A stretch of DNA of 36,708 nt from Myxococcales bacterium (GCA_020633315.1 JACKDV010000039.1:1-36708); one strand, 5' to 3'; shown: positions 1 to 10,128, numbered from the stretch's first letter. Notes: a model not told the origin generated them from the sequence alone. Numbers and translations: made by a program.

Positions 1-10
1 GTTCGGGGCG

Positions 11-778
11 TCAAGCGCTCCTCATGCTCTTCACCAACGCCGCTGCGGACGCGCCCTCGAGGGACAGGCCATAGCCAACCTCCCGAACGATGCGTTCCTT
101 GATGGGCTGAATGAAGTGGATCCGTGTGTTGCGTCGCGTGACCTCGGTGCGGCGGAGGTAGCTCTTGGCGATCTCCTTGGCCCGCACGAGTGCCTGACCG
201 TCGGCGACGACCTCCGCGACGATCCCGAGCGCCTTGGCTTCGCGCGCGCCCAGCGGTCGTGGATCCAGGAGCATCGCCTGCGCGCGCCCCGGGCCCACGA
301 AGTAGCTCCACAGGGTGAAGACGCCGTCGCCTGGGATGATGCCACCGCTGAAGTGGGGCAAGTCGTCGAAGGTCGCCCCCTCGCCCGCGACGATGATGTT
401 CGCGAGCAAGCCGTACTCCGTGTGGACGTGGGCGCGGCCCTCGAGCGCGAAGATCATGGGTACGCGGATGTTCGCGATGTTCTCGAGCACCTGGGTTCCT
501 TCGTCGTGGACCTTCGACCAGACGTCTGGATCGGACACGTCACCGAAGGAACCGAAGTCGATGCTCGTGATGAAGTCGCCTCCGGCCCCCGTCAGGATCA
601 CGATCTTGTTGTCGCGGTCGCGACCGACCTCGTAGAAGGCGTCGACGTAGGCCTCGTGGTCGGCGGCGGTGAACTCGAGCGGCCCGCCGTTCGAATGCAG
701 CGCCATGACGAGCACGCCGTCGGCATCTCGTTCGAATCGAATGGTGGGGTACTTGGTGAAGTACGTTGGTGTCGACAT
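11..778 (-). CDS. Crotonase-superfamily protein resembling 6-oxocamphor hydrolase (beta-diketone hydrolase)
   Basis: A 255-residue crotonase-fold protein. Its core reads like 6-oxocamphor hydrolase, which cleaves a C-C bond of cyclic beta-diketones by a retro-Claisen reaction. From memory of that enzyme, its catalytic set His45, His122, His145 and Asp154 aligns with His41, His119, His142 and Asp151 here, the last three at a constant offset of three. The active-site block HFSGGIIPGDG (142-152) is nearly the same, and the substrate-pocket Trp40 is replaced by Phe36. The ATG at 778 is preceded by a good AGGAG ribosome site. The gene lies 30 bp downstream of the SDR gene on the same strand, so the two are probably co-transcribed. 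A plain enoyl-CoA hydratase is less likely, because the usual catalytic Glu pair is not evident. The superfamily is certain; the substrate is unknown. Confidence 0.85.
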   Translation of the reverse strand: MSTPTYFTKYPTIRFERDADGVLVMALHSNGGPLEFTAADHEAYVDAFYEVGRDRDNKIVILTGAGGDFITSIDFGSFGDVSDPDVWSKVHDEGTQVLENIANIRVPMIFALEGRAHVHTEYGLLANIIVAGEGATFDDLPHFSGGIIPGDGVFTLWSYFVGPGRAQAMLLDPRPLGAREAKALGIVAEVVADGQALVRAKEIAKSYLRRTEVTRRNTRIHFIQPIKERIVREVGYGLSLEGASAAALVKSMRSA

Positions 779-808
779 GGTCTCTCCTGTGGTTTGACGC
801 GGGTGGTG

Positions 809-1549
809 TCAGGCAGTGAGACCACCGTTGACGGGCAAGGCGATGCCGCTGACGAACCGGGCGGCGTCGGTGGCGAGCCAGACCGCCGCTTGGGCAACCT
901 CCTCCGGCGTCGCGGCACGTCCGAGCGGCACGCGTCGAGCCATGATGTCGGGCTCGCCACCGGTGAAGCGATCCAGCATGTCGGTCGACGTCGGCCCTGG
1001 CGAGACGGCGTTGACTCGAATGCCGAGCGGAGCTAGCTCGTGCGCGGCCGACTTCATCAACCCCTCGACCGCGTGCTTGCTGGCGGTGTAGAGCGCGGCG
1101 TTCGCGAAGCCGCGCGTAGCGGCGGTGGACGAGGTCACGATGATGGACCCGCGGGTTCGCTCGAGCGCCGGGATCTGCGCCCGAATTGCCGAGAAGACGC
1201 CTCGGACGTTGGTGTCGAAGACCCGGTCGTAGGTCGCGTCGTCGAGGTCGAGCAGCGACCCAATGGCCTCCACCCCGGCGTTGTTGAACGCGACGTCCAG
1301 CTTCCCGAACGTCGTCGATGCGAGGTCCACCAAGGCCTCGTTGTCCGCGTGCTTGGTCACGTCGGTGACCCGAAAGACAGCGCGCCCGCGGCCTCGGCGG
1401 ATCTCTTCGACGAGCTCCTCTCCGCGCTCCTTCCGACGCGACCCGAGCACCACCGCAGCGCCGCGCTCGGCGAAGAGCTTGGCCGCAGCGCGTCCGATGC
1501 CAGACGTCGCCCCGGAGATCAGAATCACCTTGTTCGATAGACTTTCCAT
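809..1549 (-). CDS. SDR-family NAD(P)-dependent oxidoreductase
   Basis: A classical short-chain dehydrogenase/reductase of 246 residues, full length for the family. Visible motifs are the cofactor loop SGATSGIG (12-19), NNAG (89-92), the catalytic Ser141, and Tyr154-x3-Lys158 (YTASK). The two Arg after the second strand (GSRR, 36-39) suggest NADP(H). The frame is open further upstream, but I chose the ATG at 1549 because GGAGG sits just ahead of it and family homology starts there. Together with the downstream 6-oxocamphor-hydrolase-like gene, it could oxidise an alicyclic hydroxyketone to the beta-diketone that the hydrolase cleaves. That is inference by analogy with camphor degradation. Codon use includes more A/T-ending codons than the genes to the right. 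Confidence 0.9.
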   Translation of the reverse strand: MESLSNKVILISGATSGIGRAAAKLFAERGAAVVLGSRRKERGEELVEEIRRGRGRAVFRVTDVTKHADNEALVDLASTTFGKLDVAFNNAGVEAIGSLLDLDDATYDRVFDTNVRGVFSAIRAQIPALERTRGSIIVTSSTAATRGFANAALYTASKHAVEGLMKSAAHELAPLGIRVNAVSPGPTSTDMLDRFTGGEPDIMARRVPLGRAATPEEVAQAAVWLATDAARFVSGIALPVNGGLTA

Positions 1550-1834
1550 GGCTGCCTCCATCTCCTCGTCTGTGTCACACCACCAGTCGGCCTGGCGCGT
1601 GCCACGTTGTCTTTGCTCAGCGCCTCCGCGGCGCTTTCGTCGTTCGATGACGACACCATGTGCCTTGCGAGGCCAACCCAGTACTCGACGCGTCGGCCAA
1701 GGACCTTTGCGTCGTCTGCAAGAATCAGCGTCGAACCGATCCGAGGCACCGAGCCGCTGGCCTCGACGGAAGCTCGCTCCCGGGCTCGCTCGTTCGAGAC
1801 GCACCGCCTTGCGAGACTGTGGGAGGATGAGCGG
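1550..1834. promoter_or_regulatory. Divergent promoter region between the SDR operon and the LysR gene
   Basis: This 285-bp non-coding interval separates the SDR gene (leftward) from the LysR gene (rightward). It must hold both promoters and, by LysR custom, the regulator's binding site. The ribosome sites at both edges are clear (GGAGG ahead of 1549 on the minus strand, GGAGG at 1822-1826 on the plus strand). I could not pick convincing -35/-10 boxes by eye. Confidence 0.5.
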
Positions 1835-2761
1835 GTGGACCCGGTCACCCTCCTGTCGACCTTCGTATCCATCGCGGACACGGGCAGCATCTCGGCGGGT
1901 GCGCGGAAGCTACGCCTCTCCATTGCCGTCGCGAGTCGTCGACTCCGCGCCCTGGAGGACGATGTCGGCGCGCCGCTGTTCCGTCGCACCACTCGACGCA
2001 TCAGCCTCACCGAGGCCGGAGCGGACCTGCTACCCCGTGCGCGCCGACTCCTTCGCGACCTCGACGAGCTACGGGACGCCGTGCGGCCCTCGGCGAGCCC
2101 ACGCGGTCGGCTCGTGGTGAGCGCGCCCGTCTCGTTCGGGCTCCCTCAGATCGCACCGGTCATTCCCGAGCTCCTGCAGCGTCATCGCGGGCTGACGATC
2201 GAGCTCCGTCTCGAGGATCGCGTCGTGGATCTGCTGACGGACGGGGTCGACCTCGCGATTCGTGTGGGCGCGATGCCCCCCGACAGCCCGTTCGTCATCG
2301 CGCGCCGGCTGGCGACCTTCGAGCGAGTGCTCTGCGCCGCGCCCTCGTTGCTGAAGCGGATCGGGAGCCCGGCAAGCGTGGCGGAGCTCGACGAGGCTCC
2401 GTGCCTCGTGCTCGGAGGCGGGCCCACGACTTGGCGCTTCGAGACCGTCGAAGGGCCTCGAGCCGTCACGGTGGACGGGCCGATGCGGAGCAACAACGTG
2501 CTCGCGCTGCGAGATGCCGCTCTCGCCGGGCTCGGGATCGCCCAATTGCCACGTTGGCTCGTTCTGGACGAGCTCCAGAAGCGTCGACTCGTACGACTTC
2601 TCGACGGCGCCATCTTGCCCGCGGTCGAAGTGATCGGCCTCGTGCACGTCGATGCACGGCACTCGCGTGCGCTGCGTGCCGTGCAGGATCACCTCGCCGA
2701 CGTGCTCCCGCGCTCCCTCGGCACCGGCGAGCGTGCCAAGGGGAGGCGATCCACGCGGTGA
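1835..2761 (+). CDS. LysR-family transcriptional regulator
   Basis: A 308-residue LysR-type regulator. Residues 3-62 form the winged helix-turn-helix (VTLLSTFVSIADTGSISAG, later EDDVGAPLFRRTTRRISLTEAG), followed by the substrate-binding domain from about residue 87 (GRLVVSAPVSFG and onward). A frame open from further upstream exists, but the GTG at 1835 has GGAGG eight bases ahead and gives the usual family length, so I take it as the start. It is divergent from the SDR/crotonase pair, the classic layout for a LysR activator of a catabolic operon. The inducer is unknown. Codon use is like that of the two genes it faces and less G/C-biased than the rest of the window. Confidence 0.9.
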   Translation: MDPVTLLSTFVSIADTGSISAGARKLRLSIAVASRRLRALEDDVGAPLFRRTTRRISLTEAGADLLPRARRLLRDLDELRDAVRPSASPRGRLVVSAPVSFGLPQIAPVIPELLQRHRGLTIELRLEDRVVDLLTDGVDLAIRVGAMPPDSPFVIARRLATFERVLCAAPSLLKRIGSPASVAELDEAPCLVLGGGPTTWRFETVEGPRAVTVDGPMRSNNVLALRDAALAGLGIAQLPRWLVLDELQKRRLVRLLDGAILPAVEVIGLVHVDARHSRALRAVQDHLADVLPRSLGTGERAKGRRSTR

Positions 2762-2970
2762 CCGGCGCATCACCACGTGGTCCGGCCACCCGAAGCCCTG
2801 CGGCTCTCCGGCGCAGCGTTCGGCGGGTGCGGTGGCATCGTCGCTCGCGATCGCCCCGTCGGTCGACTTCCGTCACGCTCTGTGTCCAAGACCCCCCCGG
2901 CCGTGGTCGAGATCGATCGCAGGCCCGAGCGAGTGGGTGCCCGTTGGCTAGACTCGACTGGGCGGCGGGG

Positions 2971-3423
2971 CTACTCGCTCGGGCGGCGGCGGAGCACGTA
3001 GCAGCGTCCGCCGTGGTCTGCGGGGGCCTCGTCCTCGAGCTCGAGCGTCGGGCCGAGCCACGCGGTGATCGACTCGGCATCGTAGGGCTTGAGCCCGCGC
3101 GCGGTGGCCCGCTCGGGGTCGAGCAGCTCGAGCACGAAGCGCCCGCCCGGGGCCAGCAGGCGGGTGACGGTGACGGCCTGGGCCCGGGCCTGCGAGTCGG
3201 AGAGCCCGGGCAGGCACCCGCGATCGATCACCAGCTCGAAGCGGCCACGCAGGGTCGAGTGGGTGACGTCGTCGAGGATCCTCAGCACCGCAAGCTCGCC
3301 GGCCCGCGCCTGGGCCTGGTCGTGGCCTTCGGGACCCACCAGCGGCATGCTGCTGTCCACGTCGAGGATCCGCGCGAGCGCAGCTCGTCTCGTCCTCGCG
3401 CGCAGCCAGGTGTCGTCGGCCAT
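2971..3423 (-). CDS. Class I SAM-dependent methyltransferase-like protein, N-terminus doubtful
   Basis: An ORF of 150 residues that keeps the second half of a Rossmann methyltransferase: LDVDSS (20-25), the acidic DDV (51-53), RFELVIDRGC (61-70) as the motif IV/V region, and LLAPGGRFVLELL (89-101) as the post-IV strand. The glycine-rich SAM-binding motif I expected ahead of LDVDSS is missing in this frame. The same strand holds a GPGCTSHL stretch in a neighbouring frame ending at the stop that abuts this ATG. The 5' end may therefore be frameshifted or truncated, or the start may lie elsewhere. No ribosome site is evident at 3423. Substrate unknown. It could be a remnant. Confidence 0.5.
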   Translation of the reverse strand: MADDTWLRARTRRAALARILDVDSSMPLVGPEGHDQAQARAGELAVLRILDDVTHSTLRGRFELVIDRGCLPGLSDSQARAQAVTVTRLLAPGGRFVLELLDPERATARGLKPYDAESITAWLGPTLELEDEAPADHGGRCYVLRRRPSE

Positions 3424-3675
3424 CAGAGGTGGCTCGTGCAGCCCGGACCGGGCCGCGGGACGGCCATCGAGCCCACGGCTCGAAGTCGCAGTCGTCGCAG
3501 TTCCATAGACGGCCCACCTGCTCGGTGCACGTCATCTCGCCCTCGACGATCGCACGGTCTGGCCGAGCCTCGCCCGCGAAAGGGCACGAAACGGCGGCCC
3601 CGTGGATCGATGTGTGCTCCAGACGATACGATACGATCCGCCACGCGGCCCCGTGCTCGCCTCGCGTGATCCTCG

Positions 3676-4894
<1,219 letters not shown>

Positions 4895-4908
<14 letters not shown>

Positions 4909-6343
4909 CGTTGTTGAGCACCGCCGGGATCATGCCCACCTGCGAGACGGTGCCGTTGGCTCCGGGCGTGCCGGCGTACGAGTACATCTCGGCCGGGGCC
5001 AGGCCGCCGGCTCCGCCGCTGGCGACGATCGATCCCGCGAGCTGATCGTCGCCCGAGAAGATCTTCACCCGTCCACCACCACCGCCGCCGCCGGCCCAGC
5101 CCCAGGTGCTGCTGGTGTCGCCGAGCGCCTGGCCGCCGTTGCCTCCCGCGGCCGAGACCGTGCCCGCGCCCGCGAGGACGTCGGCGGCGAGGATCAGCCC
5201 GCCGCCCGCTCCACCGCCACCACCGGGGCGATAGCCACAGGTCGAGGGATCGGTGGGAGGCAGCTGGCCCGCGACGGAGACCGTGCCCTCCAGGTCGATG
5301 CGGTCGTTGGCGACCACCACCAGCATGCCGCCACCGCGCCCTCCCACGCCGCCCGAGTTGTTGCAGCCGGAGCTGTTGCCCCCGGCGCCGCCGCCCGAGC
5401 CCATCGCGAGGTCGATGCCGGCGGCGGTGCCCGTGGTGCCCCCGGCCGTGCCGTAACAGTGCGCCTCGGTGGCCTGGCTGCACAGCGAGCACAGGTTGTC
5501 GGTGGAGTAGGGCGTGGTGGGATCGGCCGTTCCGCCCGAGCCGCCGTAGCCCCCACCCGAGCCGCCGTTGGCCACGGACGAGCCGGGCCCTCCGCCGCAG
5601 CCGGCGTAGGGGCCTGCGCCCGCCATGCCGCCGTTGGTGGGCGCCGGTGCCCCGCCGGCGTAGCCGGAGCCCACGCCGTCGATGCTGCCGCCCAGCTCCA
5701 CCCGGATCGTGGTCTCCGAGCGCAGCTCGAGCGTGCCGGTGTCGGCCATGCTCGGATCGTGCGGAGGTACCCGCACGGTGCCGCGGATCACCACCGGCCC
5801 GGCGTAGCAGTGCGTGCCGCCCAGCGGGTACTCGATCCCCGGCGGCACGTAGAGGCGATCGGGCTCGTCGACCACCTCGCTGTCGCACCAGTCTCCGATC
5901 TGGTCGCCGTCGACGTCCTCCTGCAGCGGGTTGAGGGTGTCGGGGCAGTTGTCGCAGGCGTCGCCCGGCCCGTCCCCGTCCGCGTCGGCCTGGTCGGCGT
6001 TGGGATCGAGCGGGCAGTTGTCGTTCTCGTCGGGCACCCCGTCGTCGTCCATGTCGCCGTCGGGGTTGCCCGAGCTCCCGTCGGCGCCGGTGCTGTCCCC
6101 GGTGTCGGGATCCGGGCCCGTGTCTCCGGGCCCGGTGGTGTCGGGGTCCGGGCTGGTGTCGCCGGTCCCGGGCTCTGCGGTGGCGGAAGTGGTCTCGGGC
6201 GTGCCGGTCGAGCCGGGCAGCAGCCCGGCCGTCAGCGTGGTCTCGTCCGCGGGGGGGTTGAAGCAGGCACCCACGCCGAGCAGCGCGAGCGCGGCCCAGG
6301 GGATCGTGACGATGCGAGAAGGTCGAGGTCCTCGGTGGTCCAT
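4895..6343 (-). CDS. Secreted lipoprotein with thrombospondin type-3 repeats and Gly-rich domain
   Basis: A 482-residue predicted lipoprotein. The signal peptide ends in GVGAC with lipidated Cys27. A Thr/Pro/Asp/Gly linker follows (about 30-90). Next come Ca-binding thrombospondin type-3-like repeats (DMDDDGVPDENDNCP, then DADGDGPGDACDNCPD, then DVDGDQIGDWCD). The long C-terminal half is very rich in Gly, Ala and Ser, with paired Cys, and probably forms a beta-helix-like fold. I took the ATG at 6343 because the signal peptide starts there, although the frame is open further upstream. It follows the FG-GAP lipoprotein gene by 41 bp on the same strand, so the two probably form an operon and act together at the cell surface. 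Its 3' end overlaps the convergent kinase by 14 bp. No enzymatic motif was seen; the role is unknown. Confidence 0.82.
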
Positions 6344-6384
6344 TTGTGTCTCGGTCGTTGGGGCTCGAGCGTCGAGCGGGCAGC

Positions 6385-8745
6385 TCAGCCGATCGGCTGA
6401 CAGATCACCAGCGGGCCGGTGCTGTTGTTGTCCTCGATGCACTCGTTGAAGGCGCCGACGCCGTTGCCCGGGTCGTCGACCACCACGGTGATCTCGAAGG
6501 GCGCCTCGCCGGGGTTGTCGATGGTCACGTTGATCGTCTCGGAGCCGCCCGCCGGGATCGGGCCGGTGGTCTGCACGGTGGTCAGCAGGCCCACGTCGCT
6601 GTCGTAGATGCTCACGTTGACCCCCGGGCCCACGCCCAGGCAGCCCTGGTTGAGCACCTTGACCGAGATCTCCAGGTCGGGGCAGGGCAGCGAGGGGATC
6701 ATGAGGTCGGCCGCCACCAGGTCGGGCGCGCACAGATCCTCGAGGTCGCCCTGCCCGTTGCGGCGGTAGCTGTTGTAGGTGGCCCAGTTGGGCGGCTCGG
6801 GGGAGGGGATGCTGCCGTCGATGCCCACGTTGGTCACGTGGTAGGTGTGCTGGTTCCACACGGGCCGCGTGCCCACCCAGTTGTCGAGGCGGTCCTCGAA
6901 GACCTCCACCCCCGCGTCACCGATGGCGCCCTGGCCCGACTCGTTGTTGGTGCTGACGATGATCTCGGCCTTGAAGTCGCCGTCCACGTCCGCGACGATC
7001 GGGTACTCGCTGCGCGTGCGCGAGGAGTTGATGTCGATGAAGAGGATCTCCTCGTCGGTCATCACCCCATCACACAGCGGCCCGCCCGTGGCACAGTCGG
7101 GCTCGGTGCCCGGGTAGATCCGCAGGTACCACTCGTCGCCGTAGATCACCTCGGAGCGGCCGTCGCCGTCGAAGTCGAACACGGAGGAGCCGGTGCGCTG
7201 CGACGAGCCGTCCTTGGTCTCGGCCTCCCACAGCTGGCTCATGCCGGCCACCGGATCGTACTGCGCGACCACGTAGCTGTTGCCGCCCGCGGTGCCCACG
7301 TCGGGGAAGCCGTCGCCGTCGAAGTCGGCGATGTTGGGGGGCCCGCCCGCGCCGCCGCCGGGGATCGGCAGCGAGCCCAGGGTGGCGCCGGTGAGGCCGT
7401 CGTAGATGTAGATCACCGCGCTGCGCACGTTGACCACCTCGGGCTGGCCGTCGAGGTCGAAGTCGGCCACGCCGCAGTAGCCGTCGGCCTGCGCCCCGGT
7501 CCACATCAGGCTGCCCTGGAAGTCCACGCCCACCGTGCCGGTGAAGGTGTAGACGGTGCCGCCCACGATGAGCTCGGGCCGGTCGTCGCCGTCGAGGTCG
7601 GCCACGCACGACAGCGGGCCCACCGAGCCGTTGGCCCCGATCGCGCCCGAGCCGATGTTCCAGGCGATCATGCCGTTGGAGTCGTAGACGTTGCGGCCGA
7701 AGGCGATCTCGGGGTTGCCCGTGCCGTCGAAGTCGGCGATGGCCGGCGAGCCGCTGCGCCCGGTGCCGCTGTAGCTCTGCGAGACCCACAGCGGGGTCCC
7801 GGTGGCGCCCTCGACCGCGATGAGGTTGGTGCCCTCGCCCGGCACGATCACCTCGGGCATGCCGTCGCCGTTGATGTCGCCGATGGCCGGGGTCGAGCCC
7901 GGGTCGGTGCGGTAGGCGGGGTCGCTCAGGGTCCACACCCGGCTGCCGTCGTTGCCGCTGATGGCCCGCAGGATGCCGTTGCTCGTGTAGCTGGAGTTGG
8001 GGTAGGTGTTGAAGATGATCTCGGGGGTGCAGTCGAGATCGAGGTCGGCCACCATCGGCGACATCACGCACTGGTGGTGATCGGGGAAGTCGGTCTCGTC
8101 GATGGTCACGTGGTTCCAGGTGGGCTCGCAGAAGCCACCCACGCAGACCTCCTCCTTCTGGCAGCCGTCGGGCAGGTCGCAGGCCCGCTGCTGTCGCACG
8201 CCCCAGGTGAAGCGCGGCACCGGATCGAACACGCCGATCTCGGGCTCGAAGGCGCAGCTCGGATCGGCGAAGTTGGGCACGCACAGCCCGAGCTGGGCGT
8301 CGCAGATCTCGCCGTCGGCACAGTCGGAGCTCACGGTGGTGGCACAGACCGCGGCGTTGCAGGGCCCGCCCGGCACCACGCACTGGCCCACGTAGCAGAC
8401 CTCGTTGCCGGCACAGCACTCGCTGCCGCAGGCCGGCTCGGCGCCGCAGTCGGGCACGCACTGGTTCTCCACGCACAGCTCGCCGGCGGCACAGCAGCCG
8501 TCGCCGCACACCTGGGGATCGGGGCAGCCCCCGGTGGTGTCGGCCCCGGTGCCGAGGGTCTCGTCGCCGGGGCCCGTGTTCGTGTCGGCGGTGGTCCCCG
8601 AGGTGGGCTGGGTGGGGATGCCGTCGTCGCTGCCGTCGCTGCGAGCCCCGTCGTCGCCGGGGCAGGCCGCCAGCAGCAGCGCGGCCGCGACGAGCGAGGG
8701 GGGACGAGAGCGCGGCGGGAGGTACGCAGAGGCACAGGCCATCAT
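6385..8745 (-). CDS. Large secreted lipoprotein with FG-GAP/VCBS repeats and C-terminal CARDB-like domain
   Basis: A 786-residue predicted lipoprotein. The signal peptide ends LLLAAC (Cys28) and is followed by PGDDG and a Ser/Thr/Gly linker. A Cys-rich segment comes next (repeats of CGDGCC, CGSECC, each with a later CVxxQC-type pair). The middle holds at least seven FG-GAP-type calcium loops such as DINGDGMPEV, DFDGTGNPEI, DLDGDDRPEL, DFDGDGFPDV and DVDGDFKAEI, the pattern of an integrin-alpha-like beta-propeller. The last about 110 residues (LEISVKVLNQGCLGVGPGV onward) resemble a CARDB adhesion domain. Two adjacent ATGs are possible starts (8745, 8742), neither with a strong ribosome site. 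It is the first gene of a probable two-gene surface-protein operon. An adhesion or ligand-binding role is inferred from the domains. Confidence 0.87.
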   Translation of the reverse strand: MMACASAYLPPRSRPPSLVAAALLLAACPGDDGARSDGSDDGIPTQPTSGTTADTNTGPGDETLGTGADTTGGCPDPQVCGDGCCAAGELCVENQCVPDCGAEPACGSECCAGNEVCYVGQCVVPGGPCNAAVCATTVSSDCADGEICDAQLGLCVPNFADPSCAFEPEIGVFDPVPRFTWGVRQQRACDLPDGCQKEEVCVGGFCEPTWNHVTIDETDFPDHHQCVMSPMVADLDLDCTPEIIFNTYPNSSYTSNGILRAISGNDGSRVWTLSDPAYRTDPGSTPAIGDINGDGMPEVIVPGEGTNLIAVEGATGTPLWVSQSYSGTGRSGSPAIADFDGTGNPEIAFGRNVYDSNGMIAWNIGSGAIGANGSVGPLSCVADLDGDDRPELIVGGTVYTFTGTVGVDFQGSLMWTGAQADGYCGVADFDLDGQPEVVNVRSAVIYIYDGLTGATLGSLPIPGGGAGGPPNIADFDGDGFPDVGTAGGNSYVVAQYDPVAGMSQLWEAETKDGSSQRTGSSVFDFDGDGRSEVIYGDEWYLRIYPGTEPDCATGGPLCDGVMTDEEILFIDINSSRTRSEYPIVADVDGDFKAEIIVSTNNESGQGAIGDAGVEVFEDRLDNWVGTRPVWNQHTYHVTNVGIDGSIPSPEPPNWATYNSYRRNGQGDLEDLCAPDLVAADLMIPSLPCPDLEISVKVLNQGCLGVGPGVNVSIYDSDVGLLTTVQTTGPIPAGGSETINVTIDNPGEAPFEITVVVDDPGNGVGAFNECIEDNNSTGPLVICQPIG

Positions 8746-8811
8746 GGACGATTAGACCCCGAGTCCCCGCGTTTGTCCGTTCGCCGGCCCACCAAGCGGG
8801 AGCGCGACGCT

Positions 8812-8847
8812 GGGGCTCGTGCCCGCCCCGGCGCGGGCACGAGCCCC
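8812..8847. repeat. 15-bp perfect inverted repeat between two divergent lipoprotein genes
   Basis: GGGGCTCGTGCCCGC (8812-8826) is matched exactly by its reverse complement at 8833-8847, with the six-base loop CCCGGC. It sits in the 186-bp gap between the FG-GAP lipoprotein gene (leftward) and the SGNH esterase gene (rightward), where a terminator is not expected. It could be a regulatory site, a 5' leader structure, or insulation between the two units. Confidence 0.8.
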
Positions 8848-8931
8848 GGGCTCGGATCCGCGCGTTCAAGTGCCCGAGATTACGAATGAAATCATTGCCC
8901 CCGCTCGGCCCGGAGCCCTATCGTACGGGCG

Positions 8932-10128
8932 ATGGGACGGAGGGGAATCCTGGTGGGCCTGGCCTTGGCGAGCGCGTGCGGTGATCCGCAGGTGGTCGGC
9001 GACGACGGTGAAGGGACGGGGAGCGCGGGCACGGCCGCGGTCACGGGCTCGTCCTCGGGTGGGGATCCGGCGTCGACCTCCTCGGCGGCGGGCACCACCG
9101 ATGGCACGGGAGCCGATTCCACGGCGGGCAGCGAGGGGACCACCGGGGGGACCACCGGGGGCGAGTCGAGCACCGGAGAGCCGGGCGGTCCCTTCGCGCA
9201 GTGCTTCGCGGGGCAGTTCGTCAACGATGCCGACCAGCTCCCCGACTACGACCAGTACATGCCCGTGATCGGCAGCCACTGCGTGGGCACCGATCACCAG
9301 GAGATCGAGGGCGTGCAGCGGGTGGTGTTCCTGGGCGACTCGATCACGGTGGGCTCGCGCCCGACCCTGCCGCAGGACGTGTACCGGGCCCGTCTCGCCG
9401 ACATGCTCCGCGATCACTTCGGCCTGGCCTACGGCGATGCGATCTCCGAGGGGCTGTGGAAGTCGCCCAACCCGTTCACCGGCGAGACGGCGGTGATGAG
9501 CTCGGGCGACTTCTCGAGCTGCGCCCGCTGGGGCGCGCGCAACGACGACCTCGCCCCCCCGGGCAACCAGCTCGAGGACTGCTTCCCCGCGCCCGATCGC
9601 CAGGACACCACGCTCATCGTGATGACCTCGGGGGGCAACGACGTGTCCTCGCTGGCCCAGGACGCGATCGACGGCGTGCCCATGGAGGACCTGTGGGCCA
9701 CCACCGAGGAGTTCGTGCAGCTCGAGCGCGACGCCCTCGGCTGGATCCTGGCCCCGGGGCGCTTCCCCAACGGGGTGTACGTGGTCTACGCCAACATCTA
9801 CGAGTTCACCGACGGCACCGGCAACGTGGAGAGCTGCGACGTGTCGGGGCTCGCCGGCTTCGATCAGCCGGTGCCCAACCCCGAGGAGCTGACCGAGCTG
9901 ATCCTGTGGGCCAACGAGCAGTACATGCAGATGGCGGTGGAGCACGGCGTGGACATGCTGTTCCTGCTCGAGACCTTCTGCGGGCACGGCTTCGCCAACG
10001 ACGATCCCACCGCGCCCTGCTACCGCGGCCCCGACACCCCGCGCTGGTTCGACCTGACCTGCATCCACCCCAACCCCCAGGGGCACGGGGTGATCGCCGA
10101 CGAGTTCATGTCGATCATCCTCGAGTGA
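8932..10128 (+). CDS. SGNH/GDSL-family esterase-like lipoprotein
   Basis: A 398-residue predicted lipoprotein hydrolase. The signal peptide ends LASAC (Cys16), followed by an unusually long Gly/Ser/Thr-rich linker (about 25-86). The catalytic domain starts near 130. It shows block I VVFLGDSIT (Ser137 nucleophile), block III GGND (234-237), and FDLTCIHPNPQGHG near the end, where His379 would be the catalytic base with Asp374 nearby. These are the SGNH-hydrolase blocks, so it should cleave an ester at the cell surface (lipid, acylated glycan or peptidoglycan acetyl group). The substrate cannot be named. Paired Cys in the domain suggest disulfides. The gene stands alone, divergent from the FG-GAP lipoprotein gene. 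Confidence 0.88.
   Translation: MGRRGILVGLALASACGDPQVVGDDGEGTGSAGTAAVTGSSSGGDPASTSSAAGTTDGTGADSTAGSEGTTGGTTGGESSTGEPGGPFAQCFAGQFVNDADQLPDYDQYMPVIGSHCVGTDHQEIEGVQRVVFLGDSITVGSRPTLPQDVYRARLADMLRDHFGLAYGDAISEGLWKSPNPFTGETAVMSSGDFSSCARWGARNDDLAPPGNQLEDCFPAPDRQDTTLIVMTSGGNDVSSLAQDAIDGVPMEDLWATTEEFVQLERDALGWILAPGRFPNGVYVVYANIYEFTDGTGNVESCDVSGLAGFDQPVPNPEELTELILWANEQYMQMAVEHGVDMLFLLETFCGHGFANDDPTAPCYRGPDTPRWFDLTCIHPNPQGHGVIADEFMSIILE

Noticed and set aside
2948..3535. Longer overlapping minus-strand frame over the methyltransferase ORF
   Set aside because: Arg/Pro-rich with no domain. Only its N-terminal part could matter if the methyltransferase is frameshifted.
3621..3640. Repeated ACGAT units upstream of the first kinase gene
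   Set aside because: Only three short copies; no clear promoter or operator layout, so not called as a site.
6346..8889. Very long open frame on the plus strand opposite the FG-GAP gene
   Set aside because: It is the antisense shadow of a strongly G/C-ending gene; its product is a His/Ala/Val/Gly-rich composition with no domain, while the minus strand has clear FG-GAP motifs.
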